From Sinotaia quadrata (lineage: Eukaryota > Mollusca > Gastropoda > Architaenioglossa > Viviparidae), in contig CM054177.1 of NCBI GenBank assembly GCA_028829895.1, positions 31,583,064 to 31,647,063 on the forward strand: DNA of 64,000 nt, given 5' to 3'. Positions 36,050-48,400 of the stretch are shown here, one piece after another; within the stretch, counting starts at the first letter, position 1; every line of letters starts with the position of its first letter. Below the pieces are notes generated by a model. The model did not search any database. It worked only from the letters and a program-made list of their open reading frames with translations, and was not told where the DNA came from. The position numbers were made by a program, and so were the translations under genes.

Positions 36050-36650
36050 ATTCCTACCAGTATATGATTGTAATAGTGCAATTGACATGGGTAACATTAG
36101 TAATATCACTAAATATATCATTGTATTAATGCACTTAACATCGGTTACGTTGGTAATATTACCCACTATATCACTGTATTAATGCACTTGACATGTGTAA
36201 CATTAAGAATCTTATCCAATCTCTAATTGTATTAAAGCCCTTAATATGGATAACATAAAGCAATGTTTCACAGTATCTTATTACGCCAGTGCATTTGGCA
36301 TGAGTAATGTTAACAATCTTACCCAATATGTTACTGAGTTACTGCAATTCACATGGGTAATGTTAACAATCTTACCCAGTATGTTACTGAGTTACTGCAA
36401 TTCACATGGGTAATGTTAACAATCTTACCTAATATGTTACTGAGTTACTGCAATTCACATGGGTAACATTAACAATGCTGCACAGTATCTTATTTTGTTA
36501 GTGCACTTGACATGGGTAATGTTAACAATCCTACCCAAAATGTTAGTGTGTGCTGGTGCACTTGGGTAACATTAGTAATTGTATCCATTATGTTATTGTG
36601 TTAGTGCACTTACAATGGATAACGTTAGTAATCGTATCCATTATGTTACT
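36050..36650. repeat. Minisatellite, about 53-bp unit, about 11 copies, mixed young and old units
   Basis: CACATGGGTAATGTTAACAA and TATGTTACTGAGTTACTGCA are nearly identical in the centre (36,330-36,460). Units to each side are diverged, so the centre has been homogenised most recently. Confidence 0.92.
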
Positions 36651-36784
36651 GTGCACGATTTAACAAGCCAGTTTTCCACTCTACCATTACTATTGCTGCT
36701 ATCCTATTCAATCGTAAACATTTTTCATTCTAATGAAATTATTTTAATAGCACAGACACTTTTGACGAGTATAACCAACTCATG

Positions 36785-36875
36785 GCTGTATACTTGCTAA
36801 ACGAAGCATGTCGACCACTTGCTAAACGAAGCATGTCGACCATTTCTAAACACAGATTGCCGACCACTTGCTAAA
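36785..36875. repeat. Short tandem repeat, about 27-bp unit, about 3 copies
   Basis: CTTGCTAAACGAAGCATGTC and GACCA repeat. The third unit is diverged. Confidence 0.85.
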
Positions 36876-37049
36876 CAAAGCGCTGGACAGGTACCAAAAT
36901 TCAAACCTACGTGACACCAGGAGTAGTTTTTCTAAAATCTACAAATGGGAGAAGATATTTTTATAAAAAAAATAAATAGACAATATGCACAAGAATGGGG
37001 GCAGAAGCATTTAAAATAATTTATTTCACTGTATTTGGGAATATTACTT

Positions 37050-37355
37050 GTATTAAGGTTTCACTGCCTATAGGAACATAATATTTATAAGATTTCACTG
37101 TATTTGAAGCATTATATTAATTAACCATAACTACATTTTCGAACATTACATTTGTAAGATATAACTACATTTTAGAATATTACGTTCGTAAGATGTAAGT
37201 ACATTTCAGAACAATACGTTTGTAAGATATAACAGCATTTTAGAATATTATGTTTGTAAGATGTAACAGCATTTTAGAATATTATGTTTGTAAGATGTAA
37301 CAGCATTTTAGAATATTATGTTTGTAAGATGTAAGTACATTTTGAAACATTCGGA
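37050..37355. repeat. Minisatellite, about 34-bp unit, about 8 copies, degenerate on the left
   Basis: TGTAAGATGTAACAGCATTT and TAGAATATTATGTT repeat cleanly from about 37,210. Older units to the left vary. Confidence 0.9.
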
Positions 37356-37407
37356 AAGATTTATCACCAAGACACGTAATATTTCAAAGGAATAACATCT
37401 CACATAC

Positions 37408-37995
37408 ACTGTCTGGCTATACATACCATTTTTGTGTAGGAAAGTACATACCAACTCTCTGTCTGGCTATACATACCATTTATGTGTATGAAGTACATAC
37501 CAACTCTGTGTCTGGCTATACATACCATTTCTGTGTATGAAAGTACACACCAACACTGTCTGGCTATACATACCATTGTTTGTATGAAAGTACATACCAA
37601 CTCTGTGTCTGACTATATATGCCATTTCTGTGTCTGAAAGTACATAACAACTCTTGTGTCTGGATTTGCATACCATTTCTGTGTCTGAAAATACATACCA
37701 ACTCTGTGTCTGGCTCTGCATACCATTTCTGATTCTGAAAGTACATACCAACTATGTGTCTGGCTATGCATACCATTTCTCTGTCTGAAAGTACATACCA
37801 ACTCTGTGTCTGGCTATGCATACAATTTCTGTGCCTGAAAGTACCTACCAACTCTGTGTCTGGCTATGCATACCAGTACTATGTCTGACTATGCATACCA
37901 TTTGTGTGACTGAAACCACATATCAACTCTGTGTCTGTGAATACGTACCAGTTCTGTGTCTGAAAGTATACACTCAATCTCTGTGTCTGGTAATA
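37408..37995. repeat. Minisatellite, about 50-bp unit, about 11.5 diverged copies
   Basis: CTGTGTCTGGCTATGCATAC and GTCTGAAAGTACATACCAAC repeat with substitutions. Several long minus frames run through and are artefacts. Confidence 0.93.
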
Positions 37996-38204
37996 CACAA
38001 ACCTATCAAGTTTGTTTTGAGCTTGTTTGATAATTTGATAATGGACCACACCATATTCAAAGACAACACCGTCACACCGAATACTTTTTAAACTGCGATA
38101 TGCTTAATGCAAACCTGGTCTCATATTAAAAAAAAATTAATGCCCTGGGCCTGAGGCACACAATATGGGTTCTGCCCCCATTCAGTTTAATATATTTCTT
38201 TCTT

Positions 38205-38302
38205 TCTTCTCTCTCTCTCTCTCACACTCTCTCTCACTCTCTCTCTCACTCTCTCTCTCACTCTCTCTCTCACTCTCTCTCTCACTCTCTCTCTCTTCTC
38301 TC
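38205..38302. repeat. (TC)n-rich microsatellite with a TCTCTCAC sub-repeat
   Basis: CTCTCTCTCACTCT is itself repeated every 14-16 bp within a pyrimidine tract. Confidence 0.95.
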
Positions 38303-38374
38303 CCTCTTCCCACTTTCTCTCTCTCTCCCCCTCCAACTTTCTTTTCTCTAGGTTGTTCACTTCATCACTTTCCG

Positions 38375-38785
38375 TGTGTTTATATATGACTGTCAGTGTG
38401 TCAATATGCTTGTGTTTATATATGACTGTCAGTGTGTCAATATGCTTGTGTTTATATATGACTGTCAGTGTGTCATATAAACACAAGCATTACTGTCAGT
38501 GTGTCAATATGCTTGTGTTTATATATGACTGTCCGTGTGTCAATATGCTTGTGTTTATATATGACTGTCAGTGTGTCACTATGCTTTTGTTTATATATGA
38601 CTGTCAGTGTATCACTCTGTCTGTGTTTATATATTACTGTCAGTGTGTCAGTCTGCTTGTGTTTGTATATGACTGTCTGTATGTCACTTTGTTTGTGTTT
38701 ATATATAACTGTCAGTGTGTCAGTCTCTATTTGTTTATATATGACTGTCAGTATGTCAGTCTGCCTCTGTTCCTGTCATTATTTA
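38375..38785. repeat. Minisatellite, about 36-bp unit, about 11 copies, containing one in-place inverted segment
   Basis: GTGTTTATATATGACTGTCA and GTGTGTCAATATGCTT repeat. At 38,475-38,490 the sequence ATATAAACACAAGCAT is the exact reverse complement of ATGCTTGTGTTTATAT from the neighbouring units, placed where the normal segment should be. Confidence 0.95.
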
Positions 38786-39954
38786 TCATATGTATCATTA
38801 TGAGACTCTGCTAATGTCTGTGTGACTGTGTCACTCTATCTGCGTCTATGTGCGAATGTGTGTCAGCGAATTGAACTTGTAATTTTGGTTCTGGTCTTTC
38901 AATGTTCGTTAAGGTAATCAACAGCGTTTAATTTAGTGACGTATCTCTTAGTATTGTTATTCATACCAACAGCTTTAATTTAGCGACGTATTCTCTTAGT
39001 GCTGTTATTCAAACATAAAGTAATAAAACCGCTTGATTTGTTTTATTAATTGTTCTCTTTTTTTGTAACAGAAAGTGTGATGACTATTTTCCTCTTTTCT
39101 ACTCATTCTTTGTGTTTTCAACCTCGTCAATGATTTTTTTCTCTTTCCATCTTGTTGTTTCAACCGTTGACAATGTTTCTGCTTCTCTCTTTCCGTATTC
39201 TCATTTCACACCTGGTCGGTGTTTTTATATTTTACTGTAAAAGTAAAAAAAAAATTGAATTAACTTGAGGCCACAAGCAAGGAAACAAAACGATATGCAA
39301 ATTGTGGCCACACAACTCCAATGACCCTTACAAAGGTGCGATAAAGGATAATAAAAAGGTTCAAGTGACATCTGTCAACAAAACTTCCAATTCATTTCTT
39401 CCACCACCCCCTTCCTCCTCCTCTCTCACTCTCTCCTTCCCCCTAAGTCATTATCTGCAATCTGAAAACTGAGATAGAAATATTTATTTGGTAATCGTAT
39501 ATTAAAGTATTTCAAGAAAAGAAAATAATAACAACCACTGGCTGGCTGGCTGACTGGCTGGCTGGAAGAATGGATGGATGATTGTCACATAAACAGAATA
39601 ATATCTAGCAAATTTTTTTGGCAGACGATTGATCATTCCGACGATGGATATATATAGTAAATAAAATGTGTAAATTCAAATTGTTTGTCACAAAACACGT
39701 GGGTAAACCTTGCTGTTATCCCATTACTAACAGTCACACGTAAAACAATTAGTAATTGGAACTTTGACGACATATTTAAAAAGTAGATCGAACCAACATA
39801 GTAAACTTTAACCATAAACCTTTATGAAAATCATTTTACATAAAGCAAACATAGTAATATTTTACAAATGAAAAGTATTCAGCAAACACTGTTTGCATAT
39901 AACACACATAGAAACATTTTACGAATAAACATACATAGTTAACGTTGATTAAGA
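38786..39954. other. Mostly unique sequence, no gene seen
   Basis: Contains a two-copy duplication near 38,935-39,010 (CAGCTTTAATTTAGCGACGTA type), a polypyrimidine stretch at 39,395-39,440 and a GGCT-rich microsatellite at 39,540-39,562. Confidence 0.45.
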
Positions 39955-40310
39955 AGTAAAGTAGTAAAGTTCTCCATCTGAAATATGCTAGTAAAATGCT
40001 ACTCAATAAGCAAATCCAGTAAAGCATTTCATCTGAAATATGTTAATAAAAAGCTGCTAAATAAAAAAAAATCTAGAAAAGCATTACATCTGAAAAATGT
40101 TAATGAAACTCTACTCAATAAGAAAATCTAGTAAAGCATTCCATCTTAAATAATTATGTTAGTACAACACTATTAATGAAACTTATCTGGAAAATATTGC
40201 ACATGAAACATGAAACACATTAGTAAAATATTACACATGAAACATGAAACACATTAGTAAAATATTACACATGAAACATGAAACACATTAGTAAAATATT
40301 ACAATTGAAC
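39955..40310. repeat. Two neighbouring arrays: degenerate about 58-bp unit, then 34-bp unit x3
   Basis: AAGCATTCCATCTGAAATAT-type units run to about 40,155. CACATGAAACATGAAACACA plus TTAGTAAAATATTA is then repeated about three times from 40,190. Confidence 0.82.
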
Positions 40311-40497
40311 TACATGTATTAGAACGTTATGAAAAAGTTTTAATAAGATGTTATAATATTGCACATTTAAACAACCAAATGTTACACCTAAAATTTATCA
40401 GTCAGACCGTTATACATGAAATTATCAATCAAACTCAGTCAATCGTTTCACATAACATTCCATCAGTCGAAACGTTCAACATACGAATACACACAAA

Positions 40498-40500
40498 AGC

Positions 40501-40527
<27 letters not shown>
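40498..40527. repeat. (AC)n microsatellite
   Basis: A short AC tract. Confidence 0.95.
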
Positions 40528-40532
<5 letters not shown>

Positions 40533-40694
40533 ACATTCAAAAGAATATTTTACACAAAGAACACTTTGTGTCACATCGTTTTTTCTTTTGTTTTTGTTTT
40601 TTTGTTTTTTATGTTGTGCTTTCGTTTTTCTTGAATGAAGCGATATAAGCAAAATAGATCATTTATACAGTACCTAAACTAAGTCAACATGCTT

Positions 40695-40696
<2 letters not shown>

Positions 40697-40749
<53 letters not shown>

Positions 40750-40777
40750 ACACACACGCACACGCACAAAAACACAC

Positions 40778-40820
<43 letters not shown>

Positions 40821-40823
40821 CAC
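40697..40823. repeat. (CA)n microsatellite ending in (TA)n
   Basis: An interrupted CA tract over 110 bp, then TATATATATA. Confidence 0.96.
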
Positions 40824-40984
40824 AAAATTTCTACAGTCTAAATGCAATGCATAAAATACATTCATCCGAAAATCACACACACACACCCTTTCATCAAGAC
40901 ATTATGTTCCAAACAATTCCAATTAAATCATTTTGGGGAATTTCAGACATTATTACAAATAAACTGCTGCATGTATATAAACAC

Positions 40985-41310
40985 AATATGCAAAACTTCA
41001 ACACACATAAAATATTCCAGTTAAATATATTTCTTTAATATACTGTTAAAATCGATGTAAAACTTCAGTACATTTATATTCCAGTTAAATCTATTTCTTG
41101 TATATACTGTTAAGAGACAATACAAACCTTTAGTATATTTATATTCCAGTTAAATCTATTGCTTATATATACTGTTAAAAGACAATACAAACTTTCAGTA
41201 CATTTATAAAATATATCAGCTCAATGTATTCCTTTAATATACTGTCAAGTCAATACGCCCAGCGTAAAGCACTCTGTCAAGTCAATACGCCCAGCGTAAA
41301 GCACTCTGTC
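40985..41310. repeat. Minisatellite, about 65-bp unit, about 3.7 copies, then a 32-bp duplication
   Basis: ATTTATATTCCAGTTAAATC and ATACTGTTAAAAGACAATAC recur. At 41,246-41,308 GTCAAGTCAATACGCCCAGC plus GTAAAGCACTCT is duplicated exactly. Confidence 0.88.
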
Positions 41311-41967
41311 AAACGTGTGCTTAAAATCAAACTTATCCCAGTTCAATTTGTTATTTTAAATACTTTTGGTCAAAACATTGTTGTTAAAAAAAAAAAATGT
41401 TAAATTTGAGTATAAAAACATTCAATATATTTGTCAAAAAGAAAACACGTTACAAATAAAACACTATAAAACCTAAACATAACATAATTTCAGTTAAACA
41501 TTTCAAATAATTGTAGTCAAAATAAAATAAATCTAGTCAAATATAGATTAAAAAATTATCCAGCGACACTATACACATAAAACAATAGCAATTGCAATGA
41601 AATCGCTATTTTAAAAAGTCAAGATCAGTCAAATGCTATAAACAACCAACGTTCAAACTGTTATAAGCAACATAAATCCAATATAAATCATATATTTTTT
41701 TTAAAGAAAACATTCTGTCAAATTTGTATGCATATAAAAGCTCCCGATATTAAGCAGCAAAGACAAAACAAAATGTACCAACAATCCAAAATAAGAAATA
41801 CTATCTTTTAAATCATCATATAAAAATATTACCTGTCAAAATTCCAAATATATATTTTTTTTAATTGTTATTTAAAGTTTGACGTCGATCAAAACGTTGC
41901 ATATAAAACGCACTCGGTCAAACCGTTGCCAAAAACAAGAAAAACAAACAAAAATATTCAGAGCGTT
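41311..41967. other. AT-rich sequence, no gene seen
   Basis: Only weak GTCAAA-type recurrences. No coding signal. Confidence 0.4.
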
Positions 41968-42437
41968 ACACATATATGCATTCTAGCCAATAAATATGTT
42001 CAGTCAATGGCTATACATAAACGCATTCTAGTCAATAAATATGTTCAGTCAATGGCTATACATAAACGCATTTTGCCCAATAAATATGTTCAGTCAATGG
42101 CTATACATAAACGCATTTTGCCCAATAAATATGTTCAGTCAATGGCTATACATAAACGCATTTTGCCCAATAAATATGTTCAGTCAATGGCTATACATAA
42201 ACGCATTCTAGTCAATAAATATGTTCAGTCAATGGCTATACATAAACGCATTTTGCCCAATAAATATGTTCAGTCAATGGCTATACATAAACGCATTCTA
42301 GTCAATAAATATGTTCAGTCAATGGCTATACATAACGCATTTTGCCCAATAAATATGTTCAGTCAATGGCTATACATAAACGCATTTTGCCCAATAAATA
42401 TGTTCAGTCAATGGCTGTACAATAAACTCATTCAGTC
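41968..42437. repeat. Minisatellite, 45-bp unit, about 10.5 copies
   Basis: AATAAATATGTTCAGTCAAT and GGCTATACATAAACGCATT repeat. TCTAGTC and TTTGCCC variants are interspersed. The period is a multiple of three and stop-free, which opens a 173-codon frame that is not a gene. One unit has lost a base (42,333) and shifts the frame. Confidence 0.96.
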
Positions 42438-42890
42438 AAAACTTTGAACGTCAAACATATTCACTGATTCGGTGAGAACATAATATGTCAAACATTTCAG
42501 TCAAAAGTGGAGGGGGGGGCATACAAATACATTATATCCAGTCCCCAAATTGCATGTTTAATATTTTGTTATTTATCATTAATAATATTTAATATTTATT
42601 TTTTCAAAAATAAAAAATTGACATACTATTAATTTAAATTGGATCTAAAATGTAACTCTTAATCCCACCGTAGTTCTTCTAATGATGCAGCAAATTTCAA
42701 TCTTGACCTACCATGGCCTACCATGGCCTACTATGGCCTGTGACGTTTTCTGACGTATAATGATGTCCTGTCTTGCTGGACTTCTGGCTCTCGTTAGCGC
42801 TTTTCGTTCAGCGTACAAGATTTTGGTCCAGTTGATTTCTGCTAATTTCAGATAAAATATGTCAACGGACGACAAACACGAGTGCCACTC
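42438..42890. other. Unique sequence upstream of the exon candidate, no other gene seen
   Basis: CTACCATGGC is tandemly repeated near 42,707-42,738. Two TGACGT-type motifs (42,741 and 42,752) follow. On the minus strand this stretch would be the first intron of the candidate gene. Confidence 0.35.
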
Positions 42891-42892
42891 AC

Positions 42893-42915
42893 CCTTCGTG
42901 GTCAGTAGCCGCCAT
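42893..42915 (-). other. Candidate first coding exon of an unidentified host gene
   Basis: On the minus strand ATG GCG GCT ACT GAC CAC GAA GG is followed at once by GTGAGT, a strong 5' splice site. The ATG has A at -3 and G at +4. Without splicing the frame stops in the next codon, so it only makes sense as a short first exon (MAATDHEG start). Upstream, at about 42,955-42,968, minus-strand GTTTCCGTGGCGAC is close to the X-box sequence bound by RFX factors. The surrounding 150 bp is GC-richer than its neighbours. No second exon was found at lower coordinates, so this may be chance. Confidence 0.27.
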
Positions 42916-43199
42916 TATGGGGAGGGTCAGAATATTACTAAGCTGGCGCTTCCAAGTCGCCACGGAAACAAAATCGAAAACAGATTTTATCTTTTGATTA
43001 GGCTTGACTATTTATAGATTCGGCTGTACTGTTGATTAGGTTTGCCTGTTTATAAACTTGCTTGGAGCCTGGTGCTGTCTCCTGTTTGCCGGTGTCATTG
43101 TTGTTTTGACTTACTGTCACTTTGTAGCAATCACTTCATGAATTACTTTGATGAAAAGCACTTATTGTCATCACTGCTGTCATCACTCACATATGTACA

Positions 43200-43400
43200 C
43201 GTACCCCAGCGCACATATATATATATAAATGTGAGTATATATATAAGAATAGTATATAAGTATATTATGTCTGTATCTATCTATCTATCTATATATATAT
43301 ATATATAAGATATGTCTGTCCTAAGTTATGTCTCTATATATATATATAAGTTATGAAGGCATCAATATATTAGTATATAATGTATATATAATTTGCGTAT
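43200..43400. repeat. Cluster of (TA)n and TCTA microsatellites
   Basis: Several TATATATA tracts surround a short (TCTA)n at 43,275-43,292. Confidence 0.85.
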
Positions 43401-43844
43401 GTGTGTATTATGCACGAATTTATATCTGCGTACAAGTGTGATCTATTCGAATATGTGTATATGTGTGTGAGAGTGTTTGTGCATATGTATTGTTGTGAAG
43501 ATTGCAGCTACATAAATATGCGTATGTGTTTGTGCATGTGTATTGTTGCGACGCATGTATCTCTAAAAATATGCGTATGTACTTGTGTATATGTATTATA
43601 TAATCACAAACTATATTTACAAAATATACACAAATACTCAGGAACTCTCTGGAACAATACACATATAAATATGCAAACAGCTCAGCAGTTTCTTAGCTTA
43701 TCCGAAAATGTAGTACTCATATATTCTTAGTCATCACACGATAAGTCATTTGAAAACGGACGTAATCGTTAAAATATCTTCACTTTGAAGAAGGCCATCG
43801 AGAAATAAAATTCATCCACATAAACATTTGTATTTAATTTTTTA
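43401..43844. other. TG/AT-rich sequence, no gene supported
   Basis: GTGCATATGTATTGTTGTGA-type words recur two or three times. A 109-codon plus frame is low complexity and overlaps an equally open minus frame. Confidence 0.4.
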
Positions 43845-44135
43845 AAATGCTCATTCAAACTAAAACCTCATACAGAATGAAATCCTCATTCAGACAAAAA
43901 TATTCATACAGAATGAAATCCTCATTCAGACTAATATACACATTCACAATGAAACCCTCATTCAGACTAAAACATACGCAACAAAACCTCATTCAGAATC
44001 AAATACTCATACAAAATGTTCCATTTATGAAGCGGTTTTGTAAGCTCATAAAAATAAAAGGCCTTTGTAAAACAAAATCTCATTCGAAACAGAATATTTA
44101 TATACAACAAATCTTATTCATAATAAAACGATTAT
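43845..44135. repeat. Degenerate short tandem repeat, about 24-30-bp unit
   Basis: CTCATTCAGACTAAAACATA-type units with AGAATGAAATC spacers, strongly diverged. Confidence 0.7.
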
Positions 44136-45473
44136 TCATGAAGACATAAATCTTTTCTTTAAAGAATCTCAAACAAATTTGAAGTGAAGGCAGCACCACG
44201 TTTTGGTGACAATGTCCGGCTAAGTGTAGGCAGACCTCGTCTTGACTGCGAGTGTACATTAAAGTATTGTTTTCTTCAAGCCCTTATCAATCTATTTTAT
44301 ATTAACCCCTGAAACTAATTAAAAACAAACAGTCAAATAAACCCCATTTTCTGTACCTATTAAAATGTTGAAAGAAACCAGCTATTCTTGCCGTTTTTAT
44401 TTGACACGCAAATCACGAGATCTTGAAGAAATTCTAAATTTAGAGTTCTGACCTCGAGCGCATGACGTCATTTGAGAAAGGGATAATAAAGCTGAGTGAA
44501 CCCTTACTTCATTGTTTATGTGTCAAACATAACTCTAGAGCATTGACCCTTATCCCCGGGCTAGAGTAATGCCTGAGTTGCTACTCTCTGTAACAAAAAA
44601 AAAATCTGAATGCTGTGCATCATCCTTAATTTATTTATGTATTTTATACTGTTGTAAATTTATTTACTTTTTTCAAGTATAAATGTGCATTATTAGTAGC
44701 TTTATTGATATATTTTATTAAGCTGTAATTTTTTATTATTAATAATACTTATTTGTAGCTCACCACAAAATGTCGATGAACACTGTATAAAATTCATAAT
44801 AAAAACAAATCATAGGAATATAACAAATTAAAAATCCAAACATTGCTTTTAAAATTTTTTTTAGGTGTTTATTATATAGGGAAAGTTAGCAGCTATTCCT
44901 TAGGCTAGCTAGACTGCCTGGATCTATATTCTAAGTAATAAATCTATTTGCTAAGCATTCAAATGTTTAATAAGAGAGGTTAATCGTGATTGTTGCGAAT
45001 TAGATACATCTATCGTCTGCTTCTATTGAAAATGATTTACAACCCGCATAGTCAATGTGTCCAAATGTATCCAGATTAATCCCTTCCCTCTCTATTTCAT
45101 TTGATAAAGAGCCAATCCATTTTTCAAATAGATTTGAGATATCTCCAGTGATTCATTATCGCTTTCACTTTTGTTTTTAGTAGCCATGCTGCTTGTTACA
45201 TCTTTGTTTTCACTCGTTTGACGTCACCAGCTTATGTATTTTGTTTTCACTCATTTGACGTCACCAGCTTATGTATTTCCGAAGGGCTTAAGCCCGAAAC
45301 CTTGTGTTCGACAAAGTCCGTAAAGGAAAAATATATTTTAATTCACAAAGTGCATTTATCGTCCATTCACAACAAAACGACTACGTTGTATCAAAATAAT
45401 AATTTTGTTTTAAAATAATTAGTACGAAAAGATGTGTGGAAGCAATACTAATGTGGTATCGTTTGCACTAGGG
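44136..45473. other. AT-rich unique sequence, no gene seen
   Basis: One short duplication of TTTTCACTCGTTTGACGTCA / CACCAGCTTATGTATTT (45,207-45,279). No coding, RNA or transposon signature recognised. Confidence 0.45.
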
Positions 45474-45590
45474 GACAATAATTATTATGAGATCTTAAAT
45501 ATTGTAATAGATCTGATTTGTACTGACTAACGGACAGTATGAGCTCTTAAATATTGTAATAGATCTGATTTGTACTGACTAACGGTTGCT
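45474..45590. repeat. Tandem duplication, about 56 bp x2
   Basis: CTTAAATATTGTAATAGATC and TGATTTGTACTGACTAACGG occur twice. Confidence 0.93.
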
Positions 45591-45745
45591 GGTATAAGTA
45601 ATACGGGATGGGTTGCCGGTATAAATAATACGGGATGGATTGCCGGTATAAAGAATACGGGATGAATTCTGGCATAATAGTACGGGATTGGTTACTTATA
45701 TAAATATTACGGGGTGGATTGCTGGAATAAATAGTGTGGGATGGA
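45591..45745. repeat. Minisatellite, about 27-bp unit, about 6 copies
   Basis: TTGCCGGTATAAATAATACG plus GGATGGA repeats with variation. It abuts the preceding duplication. Confidence 0.92.
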
Positions 45746-45802
45746 TTTCTGGAATTCAATGGAGCCTTTTAAGAGCACTAGAATACATTTTGTAAGCGAT
45801 TA

Positions 45803-46013
45803 TTCTATTTTACAGGTGTTTATTCTATTTTGCAGGTGTTTATTCTATTTTACAGGTGTTTATTCTATTTTACTGGAGTTTATTCTATTTTACAGATTAA
45901 TTTACTGGAGTTTATTCTATTTTACAGGTGTTTATTCTATTTTACAGGTGTTTATTCTATTTTACTGGAGTTTATTCTATTTTACTGGTGTTTATTCTAT
46001 TTTGTTTGTGATT
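45803..46013. repeat. Minisatellite, 20-bp unit, about 10 copies
   Basis: TTTATTCTATTTTACAGGTG repeats, with ACTGGAG variants and one deletion (near 45,896). Confidence 0.95.
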
Positions 46014-46435
46014 AAACTATTCTGTAGTTTTACGCGCGATTACATTCTTACAAGAGTAGCAGCATGTGCCTAATTAATCCTGGTTCTTGAAGTTGATTAT
46101 TTTCTAAAATATTTCTTATTTTTACTTTAACGTTTCTAGATGACATTATTAGACATAGATGATTAAACAGTTTGATGATTTACGATGAACAATCATGGGC
46201 AATTGTAATCGATTACAAGTAATGTATGATTGTTGAACTTATTTACCTATGAGAACTTAGAATTTTCTTGTAATATAAAACTGAGCGAAAGAAAAATATT
46301 AAAAACAAAAAAAAAAATGCAAATCTCTTGTTTCTGTGTACTTGTTTCTAGAAGTACGTCACAAGTAATGGGAGGAGACAGAACTGGGTGTACGTGTTCG
46401 GCATACCTCCAACACGCGGACTTGACAAAACCTTA
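46014..46435. other. Unique sequence, no gene seen
   Basis: AT-rich. A 68-codon plus frame (46,230-46,436) has no recognised domain. Confidence 0.4.
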
Positions 46436-48400
46436 GCAGAATAATACTCATCTATATCATTATCTCCCTTTCACACTAAATACATGTTTGTAGTACTAAT
46501 TTATTATCCCTGTTTGCTCTCTTCCCACTTACTATAGCATTATCTCCCTTTCACACTAAGTACATGTAGGTAATATTAATTTATTATCCCTCTTTGCTCT
46601 CTCTCCCCACTAGCTTTATCTCCCTTTCATACTCAGTACATATTTAAAATATTAAATTATTATTCGTTTGCTCTCTTCACACTTACTATAGCATTATCTC
46701 CCTTTTATTCTAAGCACATGTTTATAATAATAATATAATATTAAATTAGTATCTCTCTTTGCTCTCTTCCCACTTACTATAGCATTATCTCCCTTTTACA
46801 CTAAATATATATTTGTAATACTAATTTATTATCACTTTGCCCTCTTCCCACTTACTATAGCATTCTCTCCCTTTTACTTTATGTACATGTTTGTAATACT
46901 AATTTATTATTTTTATATGCTCTCTTCCCACTTACTAAAGCCTTATATCCCTCTCACACTAAGTACACGTTCATAATACTAAATTATTTCCCTTTGAGTA
47001 ATGCGATGTATAGTACTTCAGTATTACTCGGTGTTATTCATTGCTACGTTATTATCTCGGTACCTCTCCTTTCAAATCAGTAAAGCTGCATAGTATTATA
47101 GCATTGCCCCACCCCACCCCTCACCCCTTTACCCATTTCCTCTCTTCTCTCTGAGTATTGTATAGTAGTTTAATAAATCGCCTCCCCTTTCTTCAAACTG
47201 AGTGTTGTACTATGGCGTTAGGGTATTATATATTCCTGCCTACATAGATTTTAGTACTATAGTATTTTCCACTTTCTGCTTTTTAAACTGAGCCCTGCAG
47301 TGTAATACTACAATATTTTTTTCTATTCTTTCAGTTGAGTATTGATATACTATCAACATTTCCACTCTTCAGATTCAATATCATAGTGTAGTACTAGAGT
47401 AATATCTCCCTTTCCTTTCTTAGTACTACAGTATTCTCTCTCTTTCCTTTCTTTTCTTGGAGTATAGTACTACAGATTTTATCTCTCTTTCCTTTTTCTC
47501 TTGGAGTGTAGTATTATAGTATTATCCCTTTTTTTCTCTTACTGGGATTTACAGTATAATACTACAATATTATAACCCATTTCTATTCCTTAAAATGTAC
47601 TGTTTATATTAGAACAACAATATTAACCTCCTATATACTCTTCAAATTCAAAATTGTAGAACAGTACAGTTATTAATTATATTATCCCCGATTTACTCTC
47701 TTCACACTGAGTACTGATTTGTAGCATTACACTCTTATCCCACCTTTCTCTCTTCACACAATTCACACTGAGTACTGATACATAATAATGCGCGTTATCC
47801 CTATTCCTCTCTTCTCGCTGAGTAGTATGCATAGTATTATTTATTATCTCCCTTCCTATCTTCTTACTGAGTACTCTTAAATAGCTTAGTATAATATCTC
47901 CATTGTTTTCTTCACACTCAGTATTGTTGCATAGCAACATATATTGTCTTTCTTCCTCTTTTCTCATTGAGTAGCGTATTATCTAGAATTACGTTTTATC
48001 TCCCTTCTTCTCTTTTCACACTGAGCAGAGTGGTTTTGTATTACGTATTATCTCCCTTCTTCTCTTTTCACACTGAGCAGAGTGGTTTTGTATTACGTAT
48101 TATCTCCCTTCTTCTCTTTTCACACTGAGCAGAGTGGTTTTGTATTACGTATTATCTCCCTTCTTCTCTTTTCACACTGAGTAGAGTGGTTTAGTATTAC
48201 TTATTATCTCCCTCCTTTTTTTCACACCTTGTAGTATAGTATTACTCAGAATCTCTTGTTTTATGCATTATCTGTCTTTCTCTCCTGGGTGAGCAGTGTG
48301 TTATAGTATTACACACTATCTCTCTCCACTCAATAGTGTGGTATAGTGTTTCGAATTATGTCCCTTCCACTATTTACACTGAATTAAGTAGTAAGATATT
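46436..48400. repeat. Two-kilobase pyrimidine-rich repeat with layered ages
   Basis: At 46,436-47,000 an about 80-bp unit (TTCCCACTTACTATAGCATT, then ATCTCCCTTTCACACTAA) is repeated about seven times with divergence. From 47,000 to 47,990 only worn words such as CACACTGAGTACTG and AGTATTATCTCCC remain. At 47,995-48,215 a 52-bp unit (TATCTCCCTTCTTCTCTTTT, CACACTGAGCAGAGTGG) is nearly perfect over four copies. The shared words suggest one lineage amplified repeatedly with different unit lengths. Confidence 0.83.

Noticed and set aside
41926..42447. 173-codon plus frame
   Set aside because: Produced by a 45-bp stop-free unit. One unit has a base deletion that shifts the frame, which selection on a protein would not allow.
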